The notes: a model not told the origin generated them from the sequence alone. Shown: positions 8,478 through 17,528, numbered from the stretch's first letter. The stretch is DNA of 38,704 nucleotides from DATKZS01 sp035527835 [NCBI: bacterium] (GCA_035527835.1 DATKZS010000178.1:1-38704); one strand, 5' to 3'. Made by a program: numbers and translations.

Positions 8478-8547
8478 GACAGGATTAACAGGATGGAAGA
8501 AGAAACCGAGCATTGGTGTTAATCCGGTAAATCCTGTTAATCCTGTC
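8478..8547. repeat. Palindromic repeat, GACAGGATTAACAGGAT family
   Basis: GGACAGGATTAACAGGAT at the left pairs with ATCCTGTTAATCCTGTCC at the right, a perfect 18-base inverted repeat with a variable centre. The GC-rich element TGCCGCCTCGCGGCATGAA follows at 8576-8594. The same two-part arrangement recurs at 17529-17640 and, in reverse order, at 27135-27257. Confidence 0.8.
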
Positions 8548-8626
8548 CGACAATCTTCTTTTCATGAACTTAGGGTGCCGCCTCGCGGCATGAATGACTG
8601 CGGTTAAACAATATTTTATCAGCGTA

Positions 8627-11260
8627 TCATGGCATCAGGACCAGATGATACCTGGCCTGCTCCTTGATCTGGTCCGGGTCCATGACGGCGGTGAGGTGGT
8701 CGCCTGCGACCCAGACGGGGTGCAGGTCTTCATAGTGCGGCGAGAGCCACTGACCGGAAATGGAGCCGTCAATGACGGCGAGCGCGTGGTCGGGATCGCC
8801 CAGGTCAATAATGTGGCGCCAGGCCGGTCCGTTCATGTCCTTGAAGTGCCAGCGGCCGGACTCGGACGGGCTGGCGCAGCGGATGGTGTGGCGCGAGCCC
8901 GGCATCTCGAACGGACCCACCGACAGGTCCGCGAGCGGGCCGAACCCGAGCGGATGGTAGAACTTGATCACGTGGATCTTGCCCCACCGCCAGCCCGCCG
9001 GGTCCTGGCCGTAACTCTTCTCCATGAACGCCACCGAGTCCCGCAGCGAGCGCACCATGATGTCGGCCAGGTCCTCCACCACCTCCGGCGTGCGCTGGTC
9101 GTCGAACAGAGGCGATGATCCCTTCTTCTCCAGCGACTCGATCACGATGTCGGCCTGCGACTCGGAGAGGAACAGCTCGAAGTCGTCCGGCGTGACCTCG
9201 TCCGCCAGCACGTTCTTTCGCATCTGCTCCACGTAATTGAAGAACACGCCGGTGGCGATGGAGTCCACGCCGGCCTCGTAGTCCCAGCTCTTCAACAGCT
9301 CGTATCCTTTCATCACCCGCGGGTCGTCCGCTCCTTTTTTCTCGACGGCGGCCAGGATCATGGGGACCTCGACCTCTGCCTTCTTCACGTACACGTCGTT
9401 CTGGATGCGCTTCATGTCGGCCATGTCAATGGGCGCGAGCTTGCCGATCAACTCCTCGATGCGCCAGGCGCGCCAGCCGCCGTCGTAGTTCAGATCGAAA
9501 ACGTACGGATACCACTGGGCCTTGACCACCTCGTTGTTGGCGGACACGATCCAGCCGCGCTCCGGATTGATCAGGTGCGGAAGCTCCATGAGCGGGATGA
9601 AGCCCTGCCAGTCAAATTCGCCGGAGGCGCCGGGGACCGGGAGCGCGCCCACGCCTTTTTTCCGCACCGGGATGAGGCCGCCGGGCAGATAGGCGATGTT
9701 GCCGGCGGCGTCGGCCGCCACCCAGTTCTGATTGGGCAGGTCCACGAAGTTCATGGCCTTGATGAAGTCGTCCACGCTCTTACCCTGCATCAGCATGGTC
9801 ACGCTGATGGTGATGTTGGTGAGCTGGAAGTCGCTTTCGGGGACGACGCTAGTGCGGGCCATGAACTCGTCAGCGTCCCGGGACTGGATGAGCTCATCGA
9901 AGATTTTCGGGTTGCGGGAGAAGTCCCACGCCACCCAGCGCAGGGCGGTCGGAGGCGTGCCGGCGGGCAGGGGCAGATAGTCGGAGAGGATGGGGCCGTG
10001 GATGCTCTGCCGGACTTCGAGGTCTATGTCGCGCTCGCCGCGGACCTTGATCTTTTCATGGCGGATGGTGAACGGCCTCCACTCGCCCTTGTACAGGTAT
10101 TGGCCGGGGTGGGCGGCGTCAACGGTCTCGATGAACAGGTCCTGCACGTCGGCGATGGAGGTGGTTGCGGCCCAGGCCAGGGAGCGGGTGTGGCCGAGGG
10201 CGTGAAACGGCGTGCCCGGGAACATGGCGCCGTAGGAATCGAAGCCGGCGCCCTTGACGTGGGACATGTACCAGATTGACGGCTCCATGTGGAAGAGGTG
10301 GGTGTCGTTTTCGAGCATGGCCGTTCCGGTGGCCGTCATTTTCGGGGCGAGGGCCCAGTTGTTGGAGGCAAAGGGCAGGTCGAGGCTCACGCCGCGGCGG
10401 ATGGAATCAAAGGCCACGAGCATGTCGAGGGCGGATTCGCCGGAGAGGGGCGGCTTGAAGCCGAGCTCGGCGTCGGAGGGCCGTCCGCCGGGCGGCAGGT
10501 CGCGCGGAAGGTCGAGCTTGGTGGTGAGGTATTCGAGCGGGACGATGGTGGGTCCGTAGGCGTTGTGGATGCCGGTGATCTCCCAGCCCACGTCCTCGCC
10601 GTATTTCTCGATCAGGCCGTAGCGCCACAGCTCGACCATCATGTTGTAGCCCAGGATGAAGCCCATGAGGCGACCGAAGGAAATGCTGTCGGCGGGGCGC
10701 CATCGAGCGGGCTTAACGCGCAGAATCTGGAACTCGATGGGGAGCTCCGCCCAGCGCTGATGGGTGTCAATGAAATGGTTGATGCCGTCGGAGTAGGCCT
10801 GGAGCTGGTTGTAGATGTCCGGCCGCCGCTGTCTGAGAACGGCCTCGCCGATTTCGCCCACGTAGCGCATGCCCATGGCGCGCTGCTGCTGGTCAATCAT
10901 GATGGTGTCCACGGGGAATCCCTTGAAGGAGGCGCCGGGGACCTTGACCCGGCCGAGCAGCTCGGCGCTCCGTCCCTCGGCCACGGCGCGCAGGAGCATC
11001 ATCTCGAAAAGCCGGTCCTGGGCCTGGACGTAGCCGATGGCGAAGAAGAGGTCGTGGTCGTTGTCCGCGAAAATATGGGGCACGCCGTAAGAGTCGCGAT
11101 AAACGTCCGCCTCGCCTTGCAGGCCCGGGACCTTGAGCCGGCCGTCATAGACCGCCAGCGCCTGGTCCTTGTTCGCCTCGTACGAATACTTGGCGGCCAG
11201 GCAGCCGCCCATCCCGGCCGACAAGATCACGGCCGCCAGCAACGTCACGGCTTTTTTCAT
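8627..11260 (-). CDS. Penicillin acylase family protein (Ntn hydrolase), lipoprotein
   Basis: This 877-residue protein belongs to the penicillin/AHL acylase family, which are precursors that cut themselves into alpha and beta chains and hydrolyse amide bonds. The expected new N-terminal nucleophile is Ser299 in LPFASNNWALAP, leaving a beta chain of about 579 residues. The alpha part shows the typical DVYRDSYGVPHIFADNDHDL and GYVQAQDRLFEM. The N-terminus MKKAVTLLAAVILSAG followed by MGGC looks like a lipoprotein signal peptide with Cys at about 20. The start at 11260 is chosen because AGGAGA lies just upstream; an earlier in-frame ATG would bury this signal. It follows the aldehyde ferredoxin oxidoreductase gene by 44 bases in the same direction. 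The substrate (beta-lactam, acyl-homoserine lactone or other amide) is not deducible. Confidence 0.92.
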   Translation of the reverse strand: MKKAVTLLAAVILSAGMGGCLAAKYSYEANKDQALAVYDGRLKVPGLQGEADVYRDSYGVPHIFADNDHDLFFAIGYVQAQDRLFEMMLLRAVAEGRSAELLGRVKVPGASFKGFPVDTIMIDQQQRAMGMRYVGEIGEAVLRQRRPDIYNQLQAYSDGINHFIDTHQRWAELPIEFQILRVKPARWRPADSISFGRLMGFILGYNMMVELWRYGLIEKYGEDVGWEITGIHNAYGPTIVPLEYLTTKLDLPRDLPPGGRPSDAELGFKPPLSGESALDMLVAFDSIRRGVSLDLPFASNNWALAPKMTATGTAMLENDTHLFHMEPSIWYMSHVKGAGFDSYGAMFPGTPFHALGHTRSLAWAATTSIADVQDLFIETVDAAHPGQYLYKGEWRPFTIRHEKIKVRGERDIDLEVRQSIHGPILSDYLPLPAGTPPTALRWVAWDFSRNPKIFDELIQSRDADEFMARTSVVPESDFQLTNITISVTMLMQGKSVDDFIKAMNFVDLPNQNWVAADAAGNIAYLPGGLIPVRKKGVGALPVPGASGEFDWQGFIPLMELPHLINPERGWIVSANNEVVKAQWYPYVFDLNYDGGWRAWRIEELIGKLAPIDMADMKRIQNDVYVKKAEVEVPMILAAVEKKGADDPRVMKGYELLKSWDYEAGVDSIATGVFFNYVEQMRKNVLADEVTPDDFELFLSESQADIVIESLEKKGSSPLFDDQRTPEVVEDLADIMVRSLRDSVAFMEKSYGQDPAGWRWGKIHVIKFYHPLGFGPLADLSVGPFEMPGSRHTIRCASPSESGRWHFKDMNGPAWRHIIDLGDPDHALAVIDGSISGQWLSPHYEDLHPVWVAGDHLTAVMDPDQIKEQARYHLVLMP

Positions 11261-11304
11261 ACTCTTCTCCTGAAAATTTATTTTCTTGGCGTCGGCGCAG
11301 TGCT

Positions 11305-13080
11305 TCATCCTGTTATTTCTTTATACGCGGGAGGCACGCCGTTTTCGTCCCAGCCGCGCAGCCGGTAGTATTCGCTCACCATGCGTTGGACTTCCTCCCG
11401 ACTGATCTCTTTGCCGCTGTTCCGGAGCTTGCTCCCGAGGAGGCGCTTGGGCAACATGTCTTGCCCGGCCGTTGCGCCTTCCCGCAAGTTGAAGGCGCGG
11501 CTTAAGTCCACCACGTTTGACGCGATCCTTCTCAGGCCGGCCTTGTCCAGGTCCATGCCGGTCGCGGCCCGGATCAGGACGGCGAGATCGTCCCACAGAA
11601 TCATGTCGCGGAAGAAGCGGCAGAGGATCAGGGTGTCGAAGAGGGTGGCCCGGTCCTCGAAGTCCAGGAACAGCCCGGCCTTGCCCTCGACCTGATCGGG
11701 CGGGGCCGTGCCGGAAAGCTCGGGCTTGTAAATGGTGGCGCGGAGGTGGCAGGCGCCGCGGTCGCTCACGGCGTAAGCGAGGCCCATGCCCTTGAGCGCG
11801 CGGGGATCGAAGCCGGCCGGCTCCAGGCCCTTGACGTGCACCGCGTCGTCTTCCAGGCCCCACTCGCGCGCGGCGTGGACGATGCCTTGCGCGAGCACGG
11901 CGCCGATGCCCTCCTGCGCGGCGATTTTTTGCACGAGGTCCGCGGCCGCGTCGGCGTCGCCGAACGGGAGCTGGTCCGGGATCGCGCCTTTCTCGGAGGC
12001 GTGCATGGCGAAGCCGATCAAGTTGCCGGCGGTGATGGTGTCAATCCCCAGCTTGTCGCAGAGGTGGTTGAGGTAAATGATCTCCTCGATCTCCTTGATG
12101 AGGCAGAGACCGCCGAAGGCGTAGATGGTCTCGTACTCGGGCCCGTCAATCACGAGGCCCCGGTGGCGTCCATGCACGACCTCGGTGCGGTTCGTGCAGG
12201 CCATGAAGCAGCGCGGGCAGGCGGAGGGGCGGACGCGGCACTTCGAAAGCAGCGCGTCGCCGGATATCTCTTCTTTCCAGTCCGCCCTGATTCCCGCGCT
12301 CCAGTAGCGGGTGGGGAAGGCGCCGGCCTCGTTGGTAAGCTTGACCATTAAAGTGGTGCCGTACTTTTTATAGGCGGCGACGCCGGCGTTGTTCCGACTC
12401 CTCTCGACCATGGTGTTCCAGTGCGCGGCAAGGAGCGCGGGGTCCGCGGGCTCGCGGCGCTTGTCGCCGTGGAACACGATGGCCTTGACCTTCTTGTTGC
12501 CCATGACCGCGCCGGCGCCGGTGCGGCCCGCGCAGCGCCACTTGTTGTTGGCGATGATGGCGAAGCGCGCCATTTTTTCGCCGGCCGGTCCGATGACGGC
12601 GGCCGCGGCGCCGGGCTTGCCGACCTTCTTCAGCGCCAGCTCTTCGGTCTCGTACACGTCCTTGCCCCAGAGGTCATGCGCGGGATGAAAGACCACGCCG
12701 CGATCGGAAATTTCGAGCATGACCGGCTCGGGAGATGCCCCGGCCAGGACCACGGCATCGTAGCCGGTGCGGCTGATCCGGTCGGCGGTGGTCCCGCCGG
12801 AGTAGGACTCGGTGTAAAGGCCGGTGAGCGGCGACTTGGTGAACACGCCGTAGCGCGCGGAGCCGTGGGCCTTGATGTCGGTGGCCGGGCCGACGGCGAA
12901 GATGAGGCGGTTCGCGGGCGAGAGCGGGTCCACGCGCGGGGGATTGTCGCGGAGCAGGAGGCGCGTGGCGAGACCCTTGCCGCCAAGATAATTCTGATAG
13001 ACCTCGTCCGCGATCGGCTCGTCACGCCAGGTCTGGCTGGCCAGATCAATTACCAGAATTATATTAAAGAAGCCTTGCAT
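11305..13080 (-). CDS. Aldehyde ferredoxin oxidoreductase (tungsten enzyme)
   Basis: This 591-residue enzyme oxidises aldehydes to carboxylates with ferredoxin as electron acceptor, using tungsten bis-pyranopterin and a 4Fe-4S cluster. The N-terminal domain has the family signatures YLGGKGLATRLL, GPATD, GRTGAG and GYDAVVLAG. Cluster ligands are Cys288, Cys291 and Cys295 in CPRCFMAC and Cys487 in LILCRFF, which is the correct spacing for the family. The length is close to typical (about 600). It has no signal peptide and is expected in the cytoplasm. The start lacks a strong ribosome site, and the first residues MQGFF may be slightly long. The ThDP enzyme at 13643, a possible aldehyde producer, lies upstream on the same strand. 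The aldehyde substrate is unknown. Confidence 0.94.
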   Translation of the reverse strand: MQGFFNIILVIDLASQTWRDEPIADEVYQNYLGGKGLATRLLLRDNPPRVDPLSPANRLIFAVGPATDIKAHGSARYGVFTKSPLTGLYTESYSGGTTADRISRTGYDAVVLAGASPEPVMLEISDRGVVFHPAHDLWGKDVYETEELALKKVGKPGAAAAVIGPAGEKMARFAIIANNKWRCAGRTGAGAVMGNKKVKAIVFHGDKRREPADPALLAAHWNTMVERSRNNAGVAAYKKYGTTLMVKLTNEAGAFPTRYWSAGIRADWKEEISGDALLSKCRVRPSACPRCFMACTNRTEVVHGRHRGLVIDGPEYETIYAFGGLCLIKEIEEIIYLNHLCDKLGIDTITAGNLIGFAMHASEKGAIPDQLPFGDADAAADLVQKIAAQEGIGAVLAQGIVHAAREWGLEDDAVHVKGLEPAGFDPRALKGMGLAYAVSDRGACHLRATIYKPELSGTAPPDQVEGKAGLFLDFEDRATLFDTLILCRFFRDMILWDDLAVLIRAATGMDLDKAGLRRIASNVVDLSRAFNLREGATAGQDMLPKRLLGSKLRNSGKEISREEVQRMVSEYYRLRGWDENGVPPAYKEITG

Positions 13081-13120
13081 CGGTCAGAACAATGATAACT
13101 TAGATGGCAGCTGCACATTT

Positions 13121-13342
13121 TCACAATTCATTAAACTGTTCAACGCTCAGGCCAGCCTGTTTAATCAGATTTCTCAGAATGCCGGGTCCGAGTTCGGGGT
13201 GTTGGGGAATAGAAAGGGTATACTTGTAACCGTCCTTGACCATCATCACGTGAGAGCCTTTCATCCTTGCCGTCTCCCAGCCCGCTCTCCGCAGCTTCTT
13301 GACAGCCTCGGCGCCGGAGCAGAGTTTAAGGCCGTCGGCCAT
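13121..13342 (-). CDS. hicA: HicA-family mRNA interferase toxin
   Basis: This 73-residue protein has the compact double-stranded RNA-binding fold of HicA toxins. Key features are SGAEAVKKLRRAGW, the catalytic-type His in MKGSHVMM, a basic strand YKYTLSIPQHPELGPGILRNLIKQAGLS and a short tail. HicA cleaves mRNA and is neutralised by HicB. The partner gene ends four bases upstream, so the pair forms one unit. The order is antitoxin first, toxin second. Confidence 0.9.
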   Translation of the reverse strand: MADGLKLCSGAEAVKKLRRAGWETARMKGSHVMMVKDGYKYTLSIPQHPELGPGILRNLIKQAGLSVEQFNEL

Positions 13343-13346
13343 TCAC

Positions 13347-13550
13347 TTACACCACTAATTCCAAGAGCTCTTCGCCCGGATGTTCCTCCTGCCTTGACTC
13401 CATCACTTCGAGCCAGCCCGCGATGGCCTCCTGGATGTTTTCGATGGCCTCCTCCCGGCTCCGGCCCTGGGAAAAGCAACCGGGCAACGCGGGCACCTCG
13501 GCGACGAAGTATCCGGCCTCGTCCTTTTCAATGCGCACATGAAGCTTCAT
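13347..13550 (-). CDS. hicB: HicB-family antitoxin
   Basis: This 67-residue protein has the HicB partial RNase H-like fold, with VRIEKDEAGYFVAEVPALPGCFSQGRSREEAIENIQEAIAGW read in segments across residues 5-46. It should bind and inhibit the HicA encoded directly downstream. The C-terminal DNA-binding domain found in longer HicB proteins is absent, so autoregulation by this protein alone is doubtful. The short acidic tail EEHPGEELLELVV ends the protein. Confidence 0.9.
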   Translation of the reverse strand: MKLHVRIEKDEAGYFVAEVPALPGCFSQGRSREEAIENIQEAIAGWLEVMESRQEEHPGEELLELVV

Positions 13551-13642
13551 GGGCTGACTCCTTTGCTTTTAATATACCAAATATAATCGCACCGTTCAAG
13601 AAAATCTCCAGCCATCCGCCGGCGATGTCAAACCCCTCGAAC

Positions 13643-15337
13643 TCAGCCCATCATCACCTTGAAGTGCTTCTGCTTGCTGGTGCGGACGTCCACCAGCGCG
13701 GGCTGGTCGCTGGAGATGGCTTCGTGGAGGGCGCCTTTCAAGTCCTCGGCTTTTTCGACCTTGTAGGCTTCGAGGCCGATGCTCTTGGCGATCTCGGCGA
13801 AATGGGGCTCGGGGTATTCGGTGGCGATGCGGCGCTGGTCGGGCTGGAAGTCCATGACGTTCCCGAGCGCTCCGTTGTTCATGACCACGTAGGTGATGGG
13901 CAGGTTGTAGTGGCGGGCCATCTCCAGGCCGTAGAGCTGCATCTGCATGCCGCCGTCGCCGCACACGGCGATGACCCTGCGGTCCTTATAATACATCTGC
14001 GCGGCGAGCGACGCGGTGACGCTCCAGCCGATGGGGGTCACGCCGCCGGGCGCGATGACCTGCCCTGCCCTCTTGCTCTGGAAATACTTGCCCATCCAGA
14101 TGCGGTTGTTGCCGCCGTCCATCACGATCAGCTCGTCGCCGGTCACCGTGTCGTTCAGGTCCTTGACCACGCGCTCCGGGGCGATGGGCGCCTCGTCCGA
14201 GGCGAAGGCGGCGTCGGTGAAAAAGTTTTTCTCGGCCTTTTCTTTTTTGAGCTTCGCGACCCTGGCGGCCGCGTCAATCTTGGGCGATTTTTTGCGGATG
14301 GCGGCGATGATCATACGGAGCGCGATCTTGGCGTCGGAGGTCGCGCCCAGGGTGAGCGGATAGGTGAAGCCGCAGTTCAGGGGCTCGATGTCCACCTGGA
14401 CGATCTTCTGGGTGGCGGGCTTGATCCAGTCGGCGGCGAGCATCTTGTGGTTTTCGGGGGCGAGTCCGGTGCCGACGGCGAAGATGAGGTCGGCGGAGAC
14501 GATTTTTTCGTTGGCGATTTTCTGGCCGAGGTTTCCGGTGAGCCCGAGGGCGAGGTCATGGGTCTCGGCGATGGTGCTCTTGCCCATGACGGAGGTTGCG
14601 ACGGGCATTCCGATGAGCTCGGCGATTTCCTGGACCTCGGCGTAGGCCTTGGCCATGTGGATGCCGATGCCGGTGACCATGAGCGGGTCGGCGGCGGTGA
14701 TGAGCAGGTCCGCGATGCGGTCGGCGTCCCCCTGCGAGAGGCACGGCGGGGAGACGTTGAGGTAGCCCTTGATGGGATGGAGCGGCGGCGTGATGAAGGC
14801 CGGATCAATCTCGGAGGTGACCACGTTCCAGCGGGCGACCACGGCGGCGGGTCCGGGCTTGCCGGTCGTGGCGTGCTTGATGGCGAGCTGGACGCCGTGG
14901 ATGAATTCGGAGGGATGATGGGCCACCGAGGTGAACTTGGTCATCGCCCTGAAAATGTTGGGCAGGTCCACTGATCCGTATTCGCCGCTCATGCACTGAT
15001 AGGGCATGTGCTGGACGAGCCCGCCGTAATCGGAGAATTCGGCGAGGATGAGCATGGGCGATCCGGCGAGGTATGCCTCCATGATGCCGAGGCCGGCGGA
15101 CGAGCCGAGCCACGCTCCCTGCGCGATGATGGCGGCGGGCTTGCCCGAGAGCCGTCCGATCATATCGGCCATGCCCGAGGCGCACTGCTCGTTGCGCACC
15201 AGCACGGTGGTGATTTTGTCCTTGCGGTCGAACAGCGGGTCGAACAAAAAGGTGTTGGACCCGCCCGGCATGCCGAACACGTACTCGATGCCGGCGTCAA
15301 TCATTATGTCGGCGATCATCTCTCTTACCTTGGCCAT
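13643..15337 (-). CDS. ThDP-dependent enzyme (acetolactate synthase/2-oxoacid decarboxylase-like)
   Basis: This 564-residue enzyme has the three-domain plan of acetolactate synthase, benzoylformate decarboxylase and their relatives. The N-terminal Pyr domain has GIEYVFGMPGGS and the cofactor-activating Glu50 in VRNEQCASGMADM. The C-terminal PP domain has the ThDP motif GDGG at about 460 and NNG at about 487. The central domain looks like the usual Rossmann-like domain but may lack FAD. The start at 15337 is chosen because AGGGAGGAAG lies just upstream; longer readings run into the palindromic repeat at 15372-15423. No small regulatory subunit (IlvH) is adjacent and no branched-chain genes are near. 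A decarboxylase or lyase making an aldehyde would fit with the aldehyde ferredoxin oxidoreductase downstream, but this is inference. Confidence 0.88.
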   Translation of the reverse strand: MAKVREMIADIMIDAGIEYVFGMPGGSNTFLFDPLFDRKDKITTVLVRNEQCASGMADMIGRLSGKPAAIIAQGAWLGSSAGLGIMEAYLAGSPMLILAEFSDYGGLVQHMPYQCMSGEYGSVDLPNIFRAMTKFTSVAHHPSEFIHGVQLAIKHATTGKPGPAAVVARWNVVTSEIDPAFITPPLHPIKGYLNVSPPCLSQGDADRIADLLITAADPLMVTGIGIHMAKAYAEVQEIAELIGMPVATSVMGKSTIAETHDLALGLTGNLGQKIANEKIVSADLIFAVGTGLAPENHKMLAADWIKPATQKIVQVDIEPLNCGFTYPLTLGATSDAKIALRMIIAAIRKKSPKIDAAARVAKLKKEKAEKNFFTDAAFASDEAPIAPERVVKDLNDTVTGDELIVMDGGNNRIWMGKYFQSKRAGQVIAPGGVTPIGWSVTASLAAQMYYKDRRVIAVCGDGGMQMQLYGLEMARHYNLPITYVVMNNGALGNVMDFQPDQRRIATEYPEPHFAEIAKSIGLEAYKVEKAEDLKGALHEAISSDQPALVDVRTSKQKHFKVMMG

Positions 15338-15371
15338 GGTACTTCCTCCCTGGAAAATAGGATCGAGCAGC

Positions 15372-15423
15372 GAGGAGCGAGGATCGAGGGATCCCAGATA
15401 AATTACCTCGATCCTCGCTCCTC
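15372..15423. repeat. Palindromic repeat, GAGGAGCGAGGATCGAGG family
   Basis: An 18-base inverted repeat, GAGGAGCGAGGATCGAGG at 15372-15389 and its exact complement at 15406-15423, has a 16-base loop. Flanking bases add further partial pairing. It sits just upstream of the ThDP enzyme start and downstream of the lipoprotein-sorting gene region. Confidence 0.8.
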
Positions 15424-15561
15424 GATCCTCTCCTCTTTTGGCGACGTCCGCAGAGTCATTATAAGTGTGACCAGGCATTGCAACAAAACGGCGCGGTTCT
15501 GCCGGGGTTGTTAAAGAGGCGGAGGGAGTCGAGGGTGAGTGGGGGCAGAAGGCCTTCGGGC

Positions 15562-16398
15562 TCAGTCCCAGTCGCGTCGGGTCAGGTTCTTGTCGGTGAA
15601 GGTGGAGGGATCAATCTTGATGTCGAACTCGATCTTTTCGATCTCGATCAGGGTGCGCCTTCCCTTCTGGTCCGGTTCCAGGCTCTTCATTTCCCATACG
15701 GTGGGCAGCTTGCGTCCGCCCATCTCCTTGATGGCGGTCAGGTCCATTTCCCGGACGGCGGTTCCGTCCTCGTCGTGATAGACGTAGCGGACCGGGATGT
15801 AGTCCTCGACTCGGACCCAGGTCACGATCTTGCCCCACACCACCGGGGCCTCGGGCTTGGGCGTGAACTCGACCTTCACCAGCAGCTCGCCGCTCTCGCC
15901 CTGGTCCAGGCCGATGACCTTGTGGTCATAGTCATTGATCTCGGACGATTCATGGACCAGGTCATCATTGCTGAAGTCGGAGCCCATCCAGGACTGGAGC
16001 ATCATGGAGGGCGGGATGGTGAGCGGCTTGTTCTCGCGCTCGGTCGGGATGTAAACCTTGAACACGTTTCCGTCCTTCATAAAGGCCTTGCCGCGCTCGG
16101 AGGCCGGCGAAATGATCCGGATGAAACTCCGGTTGGAAACCTTGTCCTCCCACGACTTCATCTCATAAGCGCGCGGGCCGGGCCAGTCAGGGTTGTAGAT
16201 CGTCATCTTCATCTCCGAGTAGTTGCTGTCGCCGCGCATCAACTCCTGGACCTTGGCAATGATCGCATTGGCGTCATACTTGCCGAGGTCCGCGGGCGCG
16301 GCCGCGGGCCCTTCAGCGCGGGGTCCGGAAAGAGCGCAGAACAGGGCCGCCCACGCCAGAGCGGCGCCAATTAGAAAAGAGGCCTTTTTTAGAGCCAT
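15562..16398 (-). CDS. Outer membrane lipoprotein-sorting protein (LolA-like)
   Basis: This 278-residue exported protein begins with a clear signal peptide (MALKKASFLIGAALAWAALF, with cleavage near residue 28-30). The mature part has the half-barrel pattern of the COG2834 outer membrane lipoprotein-sorting family: KVQELMRGDSNYSEMKMTI, then RSFIRIISPASERGKAFMKDGN, VYIPTE and LTIPPSMMLQSWMGSDFSNDDL. It ends IKIDPSTFTDKNLTRRDWD. Such proteins often accompany RND/MMPL exporters in the periplasm, but no exporter gene is next to it here. The start at 16398 has AGGAGG upstream with good spacing. It is larger than classical LolA (about 200 residues), which fits the broader family rather than LolA itself. 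The cargo is unknown. Confidence 0.88.
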   Translation of the reverse strand: MALKKASFLIGAALAWAALFCALSGPRAEGPAAAPADLGKYDANAIIAKVQELMRGDSNYSEMKMTIYNPDWPGPRAYEMKSWEDKVSNRSFIRIISPASERGKAFMKDGNVFKVYIPTERENKPLTIPPSMMLQSWMGSDFSNDDLVHESSEINDYDHKVIGLDQGESGELLVKVEFTPKPEAPVVWGKIVTWVRVEDYIPVRYVYHDEDGTAVREMDLTAIKEMGGRKLPTVWEMKSLEPDQKGRRTLIEIEKIEFDIKIDPSTFTDKNLTRRDWD

Positions 16399-16466
16399 GA
16401 TTTTCCTCCTTCGCTTTGATGAGCAATATAGTAATAAAACAGCGCATGGGCAAGCGGGCGGGAGAT

Positions 16467-16665
16467 TTGGAGTGCGCGCGGCTTGCCGCCGCCTGAGGCG
16501 GGTCACCCGCTTTCGCTCGGCCAGCTTGCCGGCCGGCCCCGGAACAAGTTCTTCAAGCCGCCAGGAGCAAGCTCGAAGCACTCCCCAGTTTTGGTTGCAC
16601 AAGGAAAGTCCGCCGGGAGCAAGCTCCCGGCTTGTAAAAGCGGCGGCAAGCCGCGCGCACTCCAA
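16467..16665. repeat. 26-bp perfect inverted repeat enclosing hairpins
   Basis: TTGGAGTGCGCGCGGCTTGC and six further bases at 16467-16492 are an exact inverted copy of 16640-16665. Between them lie GCCGGGAGCAAGCTCCCGGC-type hairpins (about 16612-16631) and a related GCCAGGAGCAAGCTC word. The element occupies most of the 295-base gap between the lipoprotein-sorting gene and purQ, where I see no gene. Its layout resembles a REP-like composite. Confidence 0.8.
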
Positions 16666-16693
16666 AGCGCGGGGCGTGCCTTTATGATCCGGG

Positions 16694-17500
16694 CTAGTTG
16701 AAATAGGCCACGCCGTTCTTGAAGATCTTGAGGCCGTCGCCTTCGTCGGGCATGGATTGGTCCGCCCGCTTCAACTCTTCCCTGATCCGGGTCCAGTGAG
16801 GATGGTTGGTGAAGTGGAGGAATCGCTCGGGGTGGGGCATCATTCCGAGGATGCGTCCGGTGGGGTCGCAGATTCCGGCGATGTCGTTCTGGGCGCCGTT
16901 GGGGTTGAGGGGAAACTCGCCGTTGGCCGGCTGATAGTCGGGCGTGGCGTAGCGGAATGCGACCTGTCCGTTTTTTTCGATGGCGTCGAGGCGTTCGGGG
17001 GTGGCGAAGAACTTGCCCTCGCCGTGGGCCACGGGCAGGTAGATGCGGTCCACTCCGGCCGTCCAGACGCACTGGTCGGAGACGCGCAGAAGATGGACCC
17101 AGCGGTCCTCGTAGCGGTTGGAGTCGTTAAAGGTCACGGTGACGCGCTGGGTGCGGTAGTCGCCGTCGGGGTCGGCGAGCAGGCCGTACTTGGCGATCAC
17201 CTGGAAGCCGTTGCAGATTCCGATGATGAGCTTTTGGGCCTCGATGAAGCGCATGATCTCGTCGCCGAGGTTCACCTTGCTCTTCACCGCCAGCACCTTG
17301 CCGGAGGCGATGTCGTCGCCATAGCTGAAGCCGCCGGGGAAGGCGAGAATCTGGTAATCCGCGAGCTTCCGGTCGCCGGAGATCAGGTCATTGATGTGCA
17401 CGCGCTCGGCCGAGGCCCCCGCCGCGTCAAAGGCGGCCTTGGTCTCGAAGTCACAGTTGATGCCGTAACCGGTGAGCACCAGAACCCTGGGCATCGCCAT
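16694..17500 (-). CDS. purQ: Phosphoribosylformylglycinamidine synthase, glutaminase subunit
   Basis: This 268-residue protein is the class I glutamine amidotransferase subunit that supplies ammonia to PurL in the fourth step of purine synthesis. The N-terminus RVLVLTGYGINCDFETKAAF and FPGGFSYGDDIASGKVLA are diagnostic for PurQ. The nucleophile Cys lies in IGICNGFQVIAKYG, and the His-Glu pair in MMPHPERFLH. The length matches the longer PurQ type that carries an extra C-terminal segment (TRIREELKR to NGVAYFN). The start at 17500 has an AGGGGGA site upstream; an earlier in-frame start would read into the repeat at 17529-17604. No purL or purS is nearby, so the gene stands alone. Confidence 0.93.
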   Translation of the reverse strand: MAMPRVLVLTGYGINCDFETKAAFDAAGASAERVHINDLISGDRKLADYQILAFPGGFSYGDDIASGKVLAVKSKVNLGDEIMRFIEAQKLIIGICNGFQVIAKYGLLADPDGDYRTQRVTVTFNDSNRYEDRWVHLLRVSDQCVWTAGVDRIYLPVAHGEGKFFATPERLDAIEKNGQVAFRYATPDYQPANGEFPLNPNGAQNDIAGICDPTGRILGMMPHPERFLHFTNHPHWTRIREELKRADQSMPDEGDGLKIFKNGVAYFN

Positions 17501-17528
17501 CGTCCGTCCCCCTCTGTTCAGAAAATAA

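Noticed and set aside
8394-8547. CRISPR-like repeats
   Set aside because: There are inverted arms only, with no regularly spaced direct repeats and no cas genes.
13199-14974. A 591-codon open frame on the plus strand
   Set aside because: It crosses hicA, hicB and the ThDP enzyme in antisense, and no domain is seen.
13643-15337. ilvB acetolactate synthase
   Set aside because: No ilvH or other branched-chain gene is adjacent, and the sequence features fit several ThDP enzymes equally well.
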